Of a stretch of 64,000 nt of DNA, positions 52,815-62,800 are shown in pieces. The position numbers and the translations under genes are program-made. The notes under the pieces are model-generated. The model worked only from the letters and a program-made list of their open reading frames with translations. It was not told the DNA's origin and did no database searches. Numbering within the stretch: the first letter of the stretch is position 1; each line of letters starts with the position of its first letter. Source of the DNA: JABDGM01 sp046349975 (GTDB taxonomy: Bacteria; Planctomycetota; Planctomycetia; Pirellulales; Lacipirellulaceae); the NCBI GenBank assembly GCA_046349975.1, contig JAXMBH010000024.1, forward strand, positions 16,788-80,787, read 5' to 3'.

Positions 52815-54305
52815 ATGGCTACGGTGATGTCGAACCTCCTCCCAGAAGTAGATGCCTTTCTCGAAAAGTCGCTGCAGCGGCCGCTCGTCGGCGGCAAAGA
52901 AGTCGAAGCGGCCGACGGCCAGACTTTCGAAACGCACGACCCGGGCACCGGCGATGTGCTCGCCACCGTGCCCGCCCTGAGCCCCAAGGAAGTCGACGCC
53001 GCGGTGAAGGCCGCTCAACAGGCGTTCGATAAATCCGGCTGGGCCACGCTGCCGCCGAACGAGCGCGGCGCGATGCTCCATCGCCTTGCCGATGAAGTCG
53101 AGCGTCGGCTCGCCATCATCGCGCAAATCGAAGCGCTCGACGCCGGCAAAATCGAAGCCCACGCGCAGGGCGACGTGGCCAACTTCGTCGCCACGATTCG
53201 CTACTTCGCCGATATGGCCCAGCATATCAGCCGCCGCAACGTGCTGGCCGTCAAAGGCCACGAAGCCTGGACGATGCGCCATCCCTGGGGCCCCTGCGGC
53301 TTCATCTTCCCTTGGAACTTCCCGATGCTGCTCATCGGCTGGGGCATCGCGCCCGCGCTCGCCGCCGGCAATACGGTTCTCATCAAACCGGCCGAAGACA
53401 CGCCGCTGAGCGCGATCTACTTGAGCCACCTTGCTCAAGAAGTCGGCCTGCCCGATGGCGTCATCAACGTCGTCACTGGCTACGGTGAAACCACCGGCGC
53501 TGCCGTCTCGCAGCACCCCGGCCTGCGTCGCATGAGCTTCACCGGTTCGCCCGAAGTCGGTCGCATGGTGGCCGAAGCCTGCGGCCGCAACCTCGTACCC
53601 GTGAAGCTGGAGCTCGGTGGTAAAGGCGCAGCCGTCGTGTTCGACGACGTCGACATCGCCGAAACCGCCGCCAAGCTCGTCGGCGCGATCACGTTCCACA
53701 CGGGCCAAGTCTGCTGCGACGCCACCCGCTGGCTTGTGCACAAGCGGATCTACGACAAGTTCGTCGACGAGTGCGCCAAGCGAATTAAGCAAGTGCAGGT
53801 CGGCTACCAGCTCGACGGCTCGACGCAAATGGGCCCGGTCGTCAACGAGAAGCAGCGCAAGCGCGTGCTGCGTTACCTGCAAGACGGCGTGAACGAAGGC
53901 GCGCGGATGATCGTGGAAGGCGGCGCAGCGGAAGTCCCGGGGAAGGCCGGCCACTACGTGAAGCCCGCCCTCATGGAAGGCAGCCTTGAGAACGTCGCAG
54001 CGCGCGAAGAGATTTTTGGCCCCGTTGCGTACCTCGCTAAGTTCGACAGCGAGGACCAGGCAATCGCCATGGTGAATTCCACCGACTACGGACTTGCGAA
54101 CAGCGTGTGGTCAACCGACCTCGGCCGCTGCGCCCGCGTCGCCGAACAGATGCGGGCCGGCAACTCGTGGATCAACGCCCACAACGTGTTCCCGCACGGT
54201 GTGCCGTACGGCGGCATCAACAAGAGCGGCCTCGGCGGCGGCGTCAATTCGCCCGAAACCCTCTTCGACTACTGGCGCAGTGTCAGCGTCGTGCGGCCTC
54301 TGTAA
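52815..54305 (+). CDS. Aldehyde dehydrogenase (NAD(P)+)
   Basis: 496 residues, typical for class 1/2 ALDHs. GFIFPWNFPMLLIGWGIAPA (nucleotide-binding start), LSFTGSPEVGRM-like FTGSPEVGRM, the catalytic Glu E266 in LELGGKGAAVVF and catalytic Cys C300 in TGQVCCDATRW. C-terminal PYGGINKSGLGGGVN. Specific substrate unknown; betaine-aldehyde or sugar-derived aldehydes are possible. Its separation from the upstream genes by nearly 1 kb of repeats leaves membership in the catabolic operon open. Confidence 0.93.
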   Translation: MATVMSNLLPEVDAFLEKSLQRPLVGGKEVEAADGQTFETHDPGTGDVLATVPALSPKEVDAAVKAAQQAFDKSGWATLPPNERGAMLHRLADEVERRLAIIAQIEALDAGKIEAHAQGDVANFVATIRYFADMAQHISRRNVLAVKGHEAWTMRHPWGPCGFIFPWNFPMLLIGWGIAPALAAGNTVLIKPAEDTPLSAIYLSHLAQEVGLPDGVINVVTGYGETTGAAVSQHPGLRRMSFTGSPEVGRMVAEACGRNLVPVKLELGGKGAAVVFDDVDIAETAAKLVGAITFHTGQVCCDATRWLVHKRIYDKFVDECAKRIKQVQVGYQLDGSTQMGPVVNEKQRKRVLRYLQDGVNEGARMIVEGGAAEVPGKAGHYVKPALMEGSLENVAAREEIFGPVAYLAKFDSEDQAIAMVNSTDYGLANSVWSTDLGRCARVAEQMRAGNSWINAHNVFPHGVPYGGINKSGLGGGVNSPETLFDYWRSVSVVRPL

Positions 54306-54919
54306 ATCCAACTATATAGCCGACCGCTCCGGAGTCGACGTCCCACGAAGCACGCTTCGGCGTCGAGCCTCCGAGCCGGCACCGCGAATAACCACCCCGA
54401 TAGGGGTGACAGCGATTAGCCGGCGGTCGAGCGCAGCGACACCGCCGGTCTCAGGGTGCAGATTGAGTCTTCCGAACCCAGCGGGTTCGCAGCCTGTGCG
54501 GAGCTGCGACCCTGCCAGGGGCGCCGTTCCCGTTTGGGTTGTTTACCGGTGGGTTCGTCGCTAAAGCTCCTCGACCACCGGCTAATTGCTGACATCCCTC
54601 CGGGATGTTCTGAGCTCGTGCCGCGTTGCGGAATGGCAAGCTAGCCTCATGTCGGCTCTTCGCACCGCAGGTGTAAAACTCCACAGCCCGGCTTCGCCGC
54701 ACCGCGGCGCACGCTGGGTATCATTGCCACGCGCGGCGGGTTACGCTGAAAGCGTTAAACACTCGCGAGCGAATCGAGTGTAACTCCTTCGGAGTAGACA
54801 TCAGACACTCACAACCATTCCCGGGGTGCGCCGCTGCGCGTTGACCCTGGGCTTCGGAGTGAAACGCCTTCGGCGTATCGGCACTTCGAATGGATCTAAC
54901 TTAGACCCAGGCGGACACG
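54306..54919. repeat. Intergenic region filled with small hairpins
   Basis: 614 bp with chained hairpins: CCGGCGGTCGAGCGCAGCGA/CACCGCCGG, GAACCCAGCGGGTTC, CATCCCTCCGGGATG, ACTCCTTCGGAGT, CGCCTTCGGCG and GACCCAGG repeats. The words resemble a planctomycete intergenic repeat in which short stems carry CTTCGG or CCTCCGGG loops. No reading frame with protein-like sequence was seen. Confidence 0.5.
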
Positions 54920-56896
54920 ATGATCACAAAATCCACTCATTGGCATCAGATTCTGACTCTCACCTGCTCCCTAGCCTTCTTCGCAACACTCTGCGCAACT
55001 CGTTTCATCCACGCCGAAACCACCTTCCCGCCCAAAGTCTCCCTCGCCGACCTCCAACGCCGCATTGCCGCCGCCCCGCACTCGCACCCGCGGCTCCTCG
55101 CCACGCGCGACCAGCTCACCAATCTCAAGAACACGCTCGACGCCGACCCGCTGCGGAAAGACCTCGCCCAAGCGGTTGTCGAGGAGGCTACTCGGCTGCG
55201 CGATATCCCGCCCATCGAGCGCAAGCTCATCGGCCGCCGCCTGCTCGATAAATCGCGGACCTGCGTCGAACGGGTCGTCAATCTCTCGATGGCCTACTAC
55301 CTGACCGGCGACCGCAAACACGTCGAACGCTGCCAGCAGGAAATGCTCACCGCGGCCCGCTTCAGCGACTGGCATCCCGAGCACTTCCTCGACACGGCCG
55401 AAATGACCTTCGCCCTCGCCATCGGTTACGACTGGCTCTACGACCAGCTCGACCCGGCCGCCCGCACCGAAATCCGCGAGGCGATCGTGAGCAAAGGCCT
55501 GCGTCTGCAGTTCGATACCGAATTTACGAGGTGGGTGAAGATGACCAATAACTGGGGCCAGGTCTGCCACGGCGGCATCACGTGCGGCGCGCTCGCCGTC
55601 ATGGAAGACGAACCCGACCTCGCCGCCCGCACCGTCGAAAGCGCGCTCACAAACGTCGTCGCCTCGATGAAGGCCTTCGCCCCGCACGGCAGTTACCCCG
55701 AAGGCCCCGGCTATTGGTCCTATGGCACCACGTACAACGTCATGCTCATCAGCGCCCTGGAATCGGCGCTGGGGAGCGACTTCGGGCTTACGAAGGCCCC
55801 CGGCTTCTCCGAAACCGGCGCATATCCGGCCCTCGCCTGCGGCCCTTCCGGACTGTTCTTCAACTACGCCGACGGCGGCGCGGGCCGCGGGCCGCAGCCG
55901 CTGCGGTTCTGGTTCGCCGCCCGCTATCATCGCCCCGATTGGCTGCATGACGAACGCAATCTCTGGGAACGCACGCTCGCCAAATCGAACCCGGGCGGGC
56001 GCAGCGGTCTCGGCCGCACCGGCCCGTTGGCTCTGCTATGGATCGAGCCGACGGACGATGTCGCCTCTCACATGCCGCTCAATTTTCAAAGCGAAGGCAC
56101 GACGCCGATCGCCATCCACCGCAGTTCCTGGAACGATGACGAGGCCGTGTTCCTGGGCGTGAAAGCCGGCTCACCGAGCGGCCCGCACGGCCACATGGAT
56201 ATCGGCTCGTTCGTGCTCGATAGCGACCGGGTGCGCTGGGCCGTCGACCTCGGCGCCGAAGACTACAACGGCATCGAGCAGCGCGGCATGGATTTATGGG
56301 GCCACGCCCAAAACGGCGACCGCTGGCGCATCTTCCGCCTGAGCAGCCTGAGCCATAACACGCTCAGCATCGACGGCGGGTTGCAGTTCGCCGCCGGCAA
56401 AGCACCGCTCGAGTTCGTCGATGATCCCCAGCGGCCGTTCTCCATCGTCGACATGAGCGGCGTCTACAAAGACCAGGCACAGACCGTCAAACGCGGCTTC
56501 GCCATGCTGCCGTCGAACGAAGTGCTCATTCAAGACGAACTCACCGGCCTGAAACCAGGCGCCCGCGTTCGCTGGGGCATGGTCACGCCCGGCGCACCGG
56601 AAAAACTCGGCGATCGCGACCTCGTGCTCAAGCAGCACGACAAGACACTCAAGCTCACACTGCGCGAGCCGCAGGCAGCCACTTGGTCGCAAGTCGAAAC
56701 CGCCCAGCCGCCGCATGAATGGGATTCTCCCAACCCCGGCACGCGGATGGTCGCCTTCGAAGCGACCGCGCCCGAGTCCGGAAAGCTCACGCTCGCCGTC
56801 GTCGCCACACCCGGCAGTTGCCAGACGCCGCAGGCCAGCAAACTAATGGTGCAGCCACTGGCCGACTGGACGGCAACGAAGAGTGCGGGCCGTTAA
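54920..56896 (+). CDS. Heparinase II/III-family polysaccharide lyase
   Basis: 658 residues. A signal peptide (about 1-33, LTLTCSLAFFATLCATRFIH then AE) exports it. The N-terminal alpha/alpha toroid (about 60-390) carries NNWGQVCHGGITCGALAVME, GSYPEGPGYWSYGTTYNVML and GPSGLFFNYADGG. The C-terminal beta-sandwich starts at GTTPIAIHRSSWNDDEAVFL and has SPSGPHGHMDIGSFVLD. The Tyr (YWSYGTTY) and His (HGHMD) residues are in the places of heparinase II catalytic groups. It should act on a uronic-acid polysaccharide, matching a role for the neighbouring genes in sugar uptake and oxidation. Confidence 0.88.
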   Translation: MITKSTHWHQILTLTCSLAFFATLCATRFIHAETTFPPKVSLADLQRRIAAAPHSHPRLLATRDQLTNLKNTLDADPLRKDLAQAVVEEATRLRDIPPIERKLIGRRLLDKSRTCVERVVNLSMAYYLTGDRKHVERCQQEMLTAARFSDWHPEHFLDTAEMTFALAIGYDWLYDQLDPAARTEIREAIVSKGLRLQFDTEFTRWVKMTNNWGQVCHGGITCGALAVMEDEPDLAARTVESALTNVVASMKAFAPHGSYPEGPGYWSYGTTYNVMLISALESALGSDFGLTKAPGFSETGAYPALACGPSGLFFNYADGGAGRGPQPLRFWFAARYHRPDWLHDERNLWERTLAKSNPGGRSGLGRTGPLALLWIEPTDDVASHMPLNFQSEGTTPIAIHRSSWNDDEAVFLGVKAGSPSGPHGHMDIGSFVLDSDRVRWAVDLGAEDYNGIEQRGMDLWGHAQNGDRWRIFRLSSLSHNTLSIDGGLQFAAGKAPLEFVDDPQRPFSIVDMSGVYKDQAQTVKRGFAMLPSNEVLIQDELTGLKPGARVRWGMVTPGAPEKLGDRDLVLKQHDKTLKLTLREPQAATWSQVETAQPPHEWDSPNPGTRMVAFEATAPESGKLTLAVVATPGSCQTPQASKLMVQPLADWTATKSAGR

Positions 56897-57264
56897 GGCG
56901 ACCCCATGGTCGTGTCGCGATCCCTGGACGAAACCCAATTGCGCTGGCAGCGCTCACAGGGTCGTTTACGACCCTTCGATTCCGATAGTAGGCCCGCGGT
57001 TCACCGCGGGTTCGTGAGAGCGCGCGATGTTCCGAGCCCCGTTCACGGGGCTTCTCGCCGCCGTGGCTTAAGCCGCCGAACACTGATAAGCCCCATGAAT
57101 GGGGCTCAGCGCGAGCTACGGGCGATTCGATAACCCGCCGTAAACGGCGGGCCTAATATCGCTGGCGCGAAGAAGAGCGGTGAACCGCCCTGTTGGCGAT
57201 TTGATATTGCGACGACATTCCGAGTTGCGAACTCGCTTCTGGTTCCTCACTCCTCGCCACTCGC
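56897..57264. repeat. Intergenic region with hairpin repeats
   Basis: GGCCCGCGGTTCACCGCGGG (56991-57010), GCCCCGTTCACGGGGC (57038-57053), AGCCCCATGAATGGGGCTC (57089-57107) and AACCCGCCGTAAACGGCGGG (57131-57150). Each is a short perfect stem with an AT-rich loop. No gene. Confidence 0.55.
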
Positions 57265-57501
57265 TCACTGCCACCAGCTCATCGCCTGAATCACCCCCAG
57301 CACGATGACCATGAACACCACGATCCAAAGCGCGAACCGCGCCGCGTGAATGAGGATCGGTCCCATCTCTTCGTGGCGGGTGGCCGCACACACCAGGCTC
57401 ACGCTCGTCACCAGCGGCACGGCGTACCACATTCGTACGATGCCCACAGCCGCGAGCAGGCTCATCGAAACTACCGGCGAGGTATGGAGCAGTTCAAGCA
57501 T
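57265..57501 (-). CDS. Small two-helix membrane protein, unknown
   Basis: 78 residues with membrane helices at about 8-38 (TSPVVSMSLLAAVGIVRMWY) and 55-74 (FALWIVVFMVIVLGVIQAMS), joined by a short polar loop with CAATRHEE. It begins 5 bp after the end of the 204-residue membrane protein on the same strand, so they form a pair. No family recognised. Confidence 0.7.
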   Translation of the reverse strand: MLELLHTSPVVSMSLLAAVGIVRMWYAVPLVTSVSLVCAATRHEEMGPILIHAARFALWIVVFMVIVLGVIQAMSWWQ

Positions 57502-57506
57502 GGCAC

Positions 57507-58121
57507 TTACTTCTTCGGCTCCTTCGCTTCCTTCTCCTCCGCCGGCGCAATCACCAGCGGCCCGCCGTAGGCATCAAAAATCACGAGCACATTGAGCAGC
57601 CCGGCAATCACGGTGAACATCGTGCCAATGTCGAAGTACTCGCCGTGGTCGTAGTTCCACTTCGAAAGCTCATCGGGATGCTCCACCGTATGGCTCGGAT
57701 CCGATTGGTCCGGCGATGTCAGATACGAGCGATCCGGCGGCGGAAACTTCGCATCGTACGGCGGTCGCATGAAACTGCCGAAGAGCGGCGCCTTTTCATT
57801 ACGAATCCGCTCGCGCTGCACCAGGGCCGGCAGCGCCGGCAGCCCGACGCCGACCTGGCAAATGTATTGCCAGCGATCGAGAAACGGGCGCGAGACCACA
57901 TCGGCCGTCGACGCGTACACCACCCGCCCGCTGCCGATGTACAGCCCGTACACAAACGTGCCGACGATGCACACGAAAAACAAAACGCCCTTGCCCGTGC
58001 GGCCCTGGTACAAATGCCCGGCCCCGGGAATGAGCCACGCCAAAAACGCCGCCAACCGCGGATCCTTCAATTCGATTTCGACGGTCGTGTCGTCGGCAGT
58101 GGTAAACGTGGTCTTGGCCAT
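57507..58121 (-). CDS. DUF6677-like membrane protein
   Basis: 204 residues from ATG 58121 (MAKTTFTTADDTTVEIEL); the longer frame from 58232 lies in a repeat. Membrane segments at about 22-65 (LAAFLAWLIPGAGHLYQGRT, then GVLFFVCIVGTFVYGLYIGS) and about 165-190 (GTMFTVIAGLLNVLVIFDAY), with a polar region between. The phrase WLIPGAGHLYQGRTGKG is the hallmark of planctomycete DUF6677/TM2-like proteins. Role unknown. It heads a two-gene unit. Confidence 0.75.
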   Translation of the reverse strand: MAKTTFTTADDTTVEIELKDPRLAAFLAWLIPGAGHLYQGRTGKGVLFFVCIVGTFVYGLYIGSGRVVYASTADVVSRPFLDRWQYICQVGVGLPALPALVQRERIRNEKAPLFGSFMRPPYDAKFPPPDRSYLTSPDQSDPSHTVEHPDELSKWNYDHGEYFDIGTMFTVIAGLLNVLVIFDAYGGPLVIAPAEEKEAKEPKK

Positions 58122-58139
58122 AAGTTCGATCGCAAGTGC

Positions 58140-58424
58140 AACAAATCCGACACGTCGGACGAACAATTCTCTCCGTCCGAAATGCATCGTTCGCTGGGCG
58201 GACAGGATTGTCCGTCCTACCACGCGGCGCAAAGCGTGCGGACCAAGTGCCGCGGCGAGCCCCTTATTCTAGGCCACATCGCCGCCCATTCCAGGCCAGT
58301 TTTTCCCTCGCCCGCCGGCAAGCAACAGGTAATTCGCCCTGCCAACCTCTTTATTGCCTTAGAAACTGCAACTCGCCGCATCATAGGTGGCTGGGGTCGA
58401 GCACAGCGAGCCCCCAGTGACGCT
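58140..58424. repeat. Repeats upstream of the DUF6677-like gene
   Basis: 58153-58220 contains CGTCGGACGAACAATTCTCT and GGACAGGATTGTCCGTCCTA arms. 58386-58420 is a GGGGTCGAGC half-element (GGTGGCTGGGGTCGAGCACA then GCGAGCCCCCAGTG). Confidence 0.65.
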
Positions 58425-58531
58425 GCGGTTGACGTTGCCCACTGTTGACTCGCCTTTGGTTCCGCCCCCCACCACCCCTTCGCGGCGTGAGGATCTTTCC
58501 TCCGGCGAATTCAACTAGCTGGTTCACTCTG

Positions 58532-59458
58532 CTAATGGCTCGTGGCGGTGCGGGGACGACCTTGTTGGGCACGCGCTTCGGCAGTGAGAGGTTCTGCGTT
58601 TTCCGCGGGCACGATCCGCGAGCCGTAGCGGTCGGCATAGACCTGCGTGAACTCCGCGCCGGCGAACAGAATTTGGGCAGAGTAGTAGACCCAGACTAAG
58701 AGGACGACGAACGACCCGGCGACGCCGTACGAGGAGGCCATCGAGCTCTTGCCGAGGTACAGCCCGATTGCGAATTTGCCGATCGTGAATAGCGCGGCCG
58801 TGATGACCGCGCCCAGCCACACGTCACGCCATTGGATTTTCACATCGGGCAGGTATTTGAACATCATCGCGAACAGCAGCGTGATGACAACAAACGATAC
58901 ACCCATGTGCAGGGCGTGGCTGAACCATTCGAGCGACTCGGGAAGCCGGTCGAGCACGCTTCCCAATGCGCCCAGCGCGGAGCTTAGCAGCAGCGACACC
59001 AACAGCAGAAATGCGCACCCGAGCACCATCGCGAATGACAGGAAGCGGTCGCGGATGATGCCGAGGATGCCCCGGCCCGGCTTCGGTTGCACTTCCCAGA
59101 TGGTGTTGAGGCTTTCTTGCAGCTGGCCGAACACGCCTGATGCGCCGAAGAGCAGGATGATCGTGCTGAGCACGGTCGCGAAGATGCCCTCGGCGGGTTG
59201 ATTGGCATTGGCAATCATTTCTTGAATCGCCTTCGCGCCCTGCTCGCCGACGAGGTCGCCGAGCTGGGCGACGACTTGTCCTTGAGCGGCTTCCTGGCCG
59301 AACACCGCTGCGGCGATTCCCAGGGAGATTACGAGCAGCGGAGCGATCGAGAGGGCCGTGTAGAAGGCGAGGGCCGCGCCCAGTTGCGGCACTTTGTCCT
59401 CCGACCACTCGGTCGCGACTTGTTTGACCATCGAGATGGCATTATGGATGGCGGCCAT
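58532..59458 (-). CDS. YihY/BrkB-family membrane protein
   Basis: 308 residues from ATG 59458 (MAAIHNAISMVKQVATEW). Six membrane helices. Family marks: LGAALAFYTALSIAPLLVIS, FGASGVFGQLQESLNTIWEV, LLVSLLLSSALGALG and the final SSYGVAGSFVVLLVWVYYSA then QILFAGAEFTQVYADRYGSR. Formerly annotated as ribonuclease BN; function unknown. The Arg/Thr-rich tail (QQGRPRTATSH) is short. The long upstream frame is not protein-like. Confidence 0.92.
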   Translation of the reverse strand: MAAIHNAISMVKQVATEWSEDKVPQLGAALAFYTALSIAPLLVISLGIAAAVFGQEAAQGQVVAQLGDLVGEQGAKAIQEMIANANQPAEGIFATVLSTIILLFGASGVFGQLQESLNTIWEVQPKPGRGILGIIRDRFLSFAMVLGCAFLLLVSLLLSSALGALGSVLDRLPESLEWFSHALHMGVSFVVITLLFAMMFKYLPDVKIQWRDVWLGAVITAALFTIGKFAIGLYLGKSSMASSYGVAGSFVVLLVWVYYSAQILFAGAEFTQVYADRYGSRIVPAENAEPLTAEARAQQGRPRTATSH

Positions 59459-59667
59459 GATTGCAGTCGTGGGCGGCGTTGTGTGCTGGCAGTGGTTGGT
59501 GTTGGTTCTGGCCCTAGGGAAGAGCACCACAGCAAGTGCAAATGGTGTTCCTCGTGGTATTGTCCGTGGAGCGCGAACGACGAAGGCCCATGCTAGCGCT
59601 CCGTGGCGCGTTGCGAAGTTCATTTCAAACTCTTTTGAGCGCTGCCAAAAGCATCGACAGGCAATGA

Positions 59668-59798
59668 AGTCCGCAGATGACGCAGATTAGCGCAGATAAG
59701 GAACTGCGAACGAAAACGAAATCGAAGCCTACACACTGTGCACTGGCGCAATAACTTCGCAGCTCGTATCTGCGCACCTCTGCGTCATCTGCGGATTC
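59668..59798. repeat. TCCGCAGATGACG MITE-like element
   Basis: Opens AGTCCGCAGATGACGCAGAT and closes CTCTGCGTCATCTGCGGATT, 131 bp. Same class as 11235-11363, with an unrelated centre. The rest of 59459-59894 shows nothing recognisable. Confidence 0.8.
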
Positions 59799-59894
59799 GT
59801 AATTGAAAGGAGCTTTCTGCGGCGTACGCTTCGGTGTTGGGGCTCTGAGTCCTTACGAATTGAGCTACGAAGGCATGATGAAGCGCATGTGCCT

Positions 59895-62800
59895 TCACGC
59901 CGCTTGGTTCGGAAGAGCTTCTTGTTTGTGGGCGTGCAGTTTCAACCACCGCGCGCGGCGGACCCAGTAGAAACGCACCGGGAGGAACAGGTCGACGACC
60001 TCGTCGGAAATGAGAAGGCCGCCGAGCACGGGCAAGGCCATCGGCGCCAGGATTTCGCCGCCGACGCCCTTCGCGAAGACCATCGGAAAGATCGCAATGA
60101 TTGCGACGCCTTCGGTGAGCAGCTTGGGGCGCAGGCGATGCACGGCCCCTTCGATCACTGCCTGCCGCAACTCTTCGAGCGAGTGGATATTTTCCAGACC
60201 GCCGCGTTTTTCGATCGCTTCACGCAAGTACACCAGCATGATGATGCCGGTCTCCGTGGCCATGCCGAAGCAAGCGATGAACCCGACCCACACAGCCACG
60301 CTGAAATCCATGGGCGGTGTGCTCCAGCTGCCGTGCATGATCTTTGGGAAGAAGTACATGAAGAACGCGCCGCCGGCGAGTGCCTCCGGCACAGCCAGCA
60401 TCATGAGCCCGGCGTCGGCGAGGTCGTTGTACGTGAGATACAGAATGATGAAGATCAGCACGATCACCGCCGGAAAGACGAACCGCAGCGTGCGGGCGGC
60501 GAACCTGGTGCTCGAACTCACCGCTCCATTCGAGGTGAACGCCTTCGGGGAGCGTCACCTTGGGCGACGACGCGTTGCGCCTCGTCGACGAAGCCCACAA
60601 TGTCGCGGCCACGGACGTTGAGCGTCACATAGTTCATCAGCCGGCCGTTTTCGCTGCGGATCATCGCGGGGCCTTCAACGATGCGGACATCGGCAACGGC
60701 ACTCAGTGGAATAAGCGGGTTGGCGGTTGCGGCGCGCTGGGGCGGCCGCGTGTTTGGGCGTAGCGGCGGACCACCCTTCGATCGGTGCCCGCTCGCCTGT
60801 CAAATCTTGCACTTGATTGATGCCAGGCGAGCCGCCCGCCGCTACGGACGCGGTGCCGCTCATGCCGCCGGCACTAATGAGCAACCGGCGGATGCTCTCT
60901 TCGTCGTTGCGGTTGTCACGGGCGTAGCGCACGCGCACCGGGAAGCGGTCGCGCTTCTCGACCGTGAACGTGACGGCCCGACCCGCCAGCGCAACTTCGA
61001 TTTCGTTCTGAATATCTTCGACACTGATGCCGTAGCGGGCGGCCCGCTCGCGGTCGATGTCGATCTGCACGTAGCCTTTGCCCATGATCGGCGCGGCGAT
61101 CGTGTCGCGCGCTCCGCTCACGGTCTTGAGGGCCGATTCGATTTGCTTGCCCACGCGGTCAATCGTATCGAGGTCGGGCCCAAACACTTTCACGCCGATA
61201 TCGAGCGCACGCCCGTCGAAAGCATTTCGATGCGATTGATGATCGGCTGCGTGAAGATGTTGCTCCACCCGGGCACTTGGAGGACGCGGCCCATCTCATC
61301 ATCAACGAGGTCGCCCTTCGGGCCGGTTTGGCGTGGCCAGAGGAACACGGATTTCTGAAACGGCTTTTCAAGTTCTGCGCGAGCGCGACGAACGGTGTGA
61401 GTGCCGCGGCATCGACCTTGCGGCCAAGTTGCGACTCGACGGCTTGCTCTGCGAATTTTGTCGTCTGCTTACCGTGCGGTGCGCGGGCGGTGAGGCCGGC
61501 GGTTTGAGCGGCCTTGGCGACTTCTTCGAGGGCATACCAGGTGAAGATTTCGGTGCCGCGGTCGAACAGCTCGTAGTCGATGCTGTGAACCTGTTCGCGC
61601 CGTCGCTTGGTGCGCTCGCCATCGAGCCGCGCGGAACAGCTCGCCGGCGAGTGTTTTGCGCTCACCGCCAATGAGTTCCTGGACACCACTCGCCAGTTCG
61701 GCGGCGGAGGATTGGGCGCAGTTCGAGCGCGGTGGCGGCGTCTGTGATCGCGCCGCGTTTGGCGAGCTGATTGGCAACGTCCTGCGCGAGTTGCGTGGCG
61801 TCTTCGAGAGCGGGTGCTTCAACGAGCCAGCGGCCGTACTTGGGCGTCAACTCCGTCGTGAGTCGCTCGATCTCTGCTTGACGGTCGGCCTGTTTCAGCC
61901 AGACGAGTTGGCCGTTTTGTTCGATTTGCTCGATGACGAAATCGACGGCCAAGCGAGTGAGCCGCGGGAGCTAGCGATCGTTCGAACTCCTGGTATTTAC
62001 CTAACGCGAGTTCGCGCATGGTTTCATCGTGCGCTGCAGGGCGTGCTGCCCGGCGTCGGCAATGAGGCTGTTTTCGTCGGTCGCTTCTTGCGGCTTATCG
62101 ACATAGCCACGTTCGATGCGCCGCCGCGAGCACGGCGCGGGTTTGTTGTTCGGCATCGGAGTAGCGGAGGACTCGCTTGGGCCACAATTCTTTCGGGCGA
62201 TAATTGACGAACGTTTCGACCATGTCGAGCGGAGCGGGATCGGTCGGCGTATCGGCCCGGCCAGATTTGCCGATGACGCTTTCGACTTCGGGAAAGCCGC
62301 GGAGGAGCGCGTCGCGGGCTTTGAGGTCGTCAGCGGTTTGCGTCACACTCGCCCGCGGAACCGTGACGGGCATATCGAGCGTCGCCCCTTCATCGAGCGC
62401 CGGCATGAACGCGACGCCAATTTTGGGGAAGTGATAGGCCCACAGCCCGAGGAGCGTGAGCGTGGCGAGCGAGAGAGCTTGCCAGTGTAAACCGCGCGTG
62501 AAGATCACCGTGACGCCGGTGACCAAGGCGAACACGAGTACGAACGTTGATCGCCACGCGGTGATCGAAGCTCCTTGACCGAACACGGCTTGCAGCGGGA
62601 ACATGCCGGCCGCCAGCACGAGCAGCACGGCGAACAGCCACATCACCAAATTCCGCCGCGGCAGCGCCCACGTGAGCATCGGTTTATAGATGTTGATGAA
62701 ACTGCGAACGATCCAGTTCTCTTCTTCGCTGCGGATGCGGCCTTTGATGAACGTGGGAATGAGCGCCGGCACGAGCGTAATCGAAATAATCGCCACGCCG

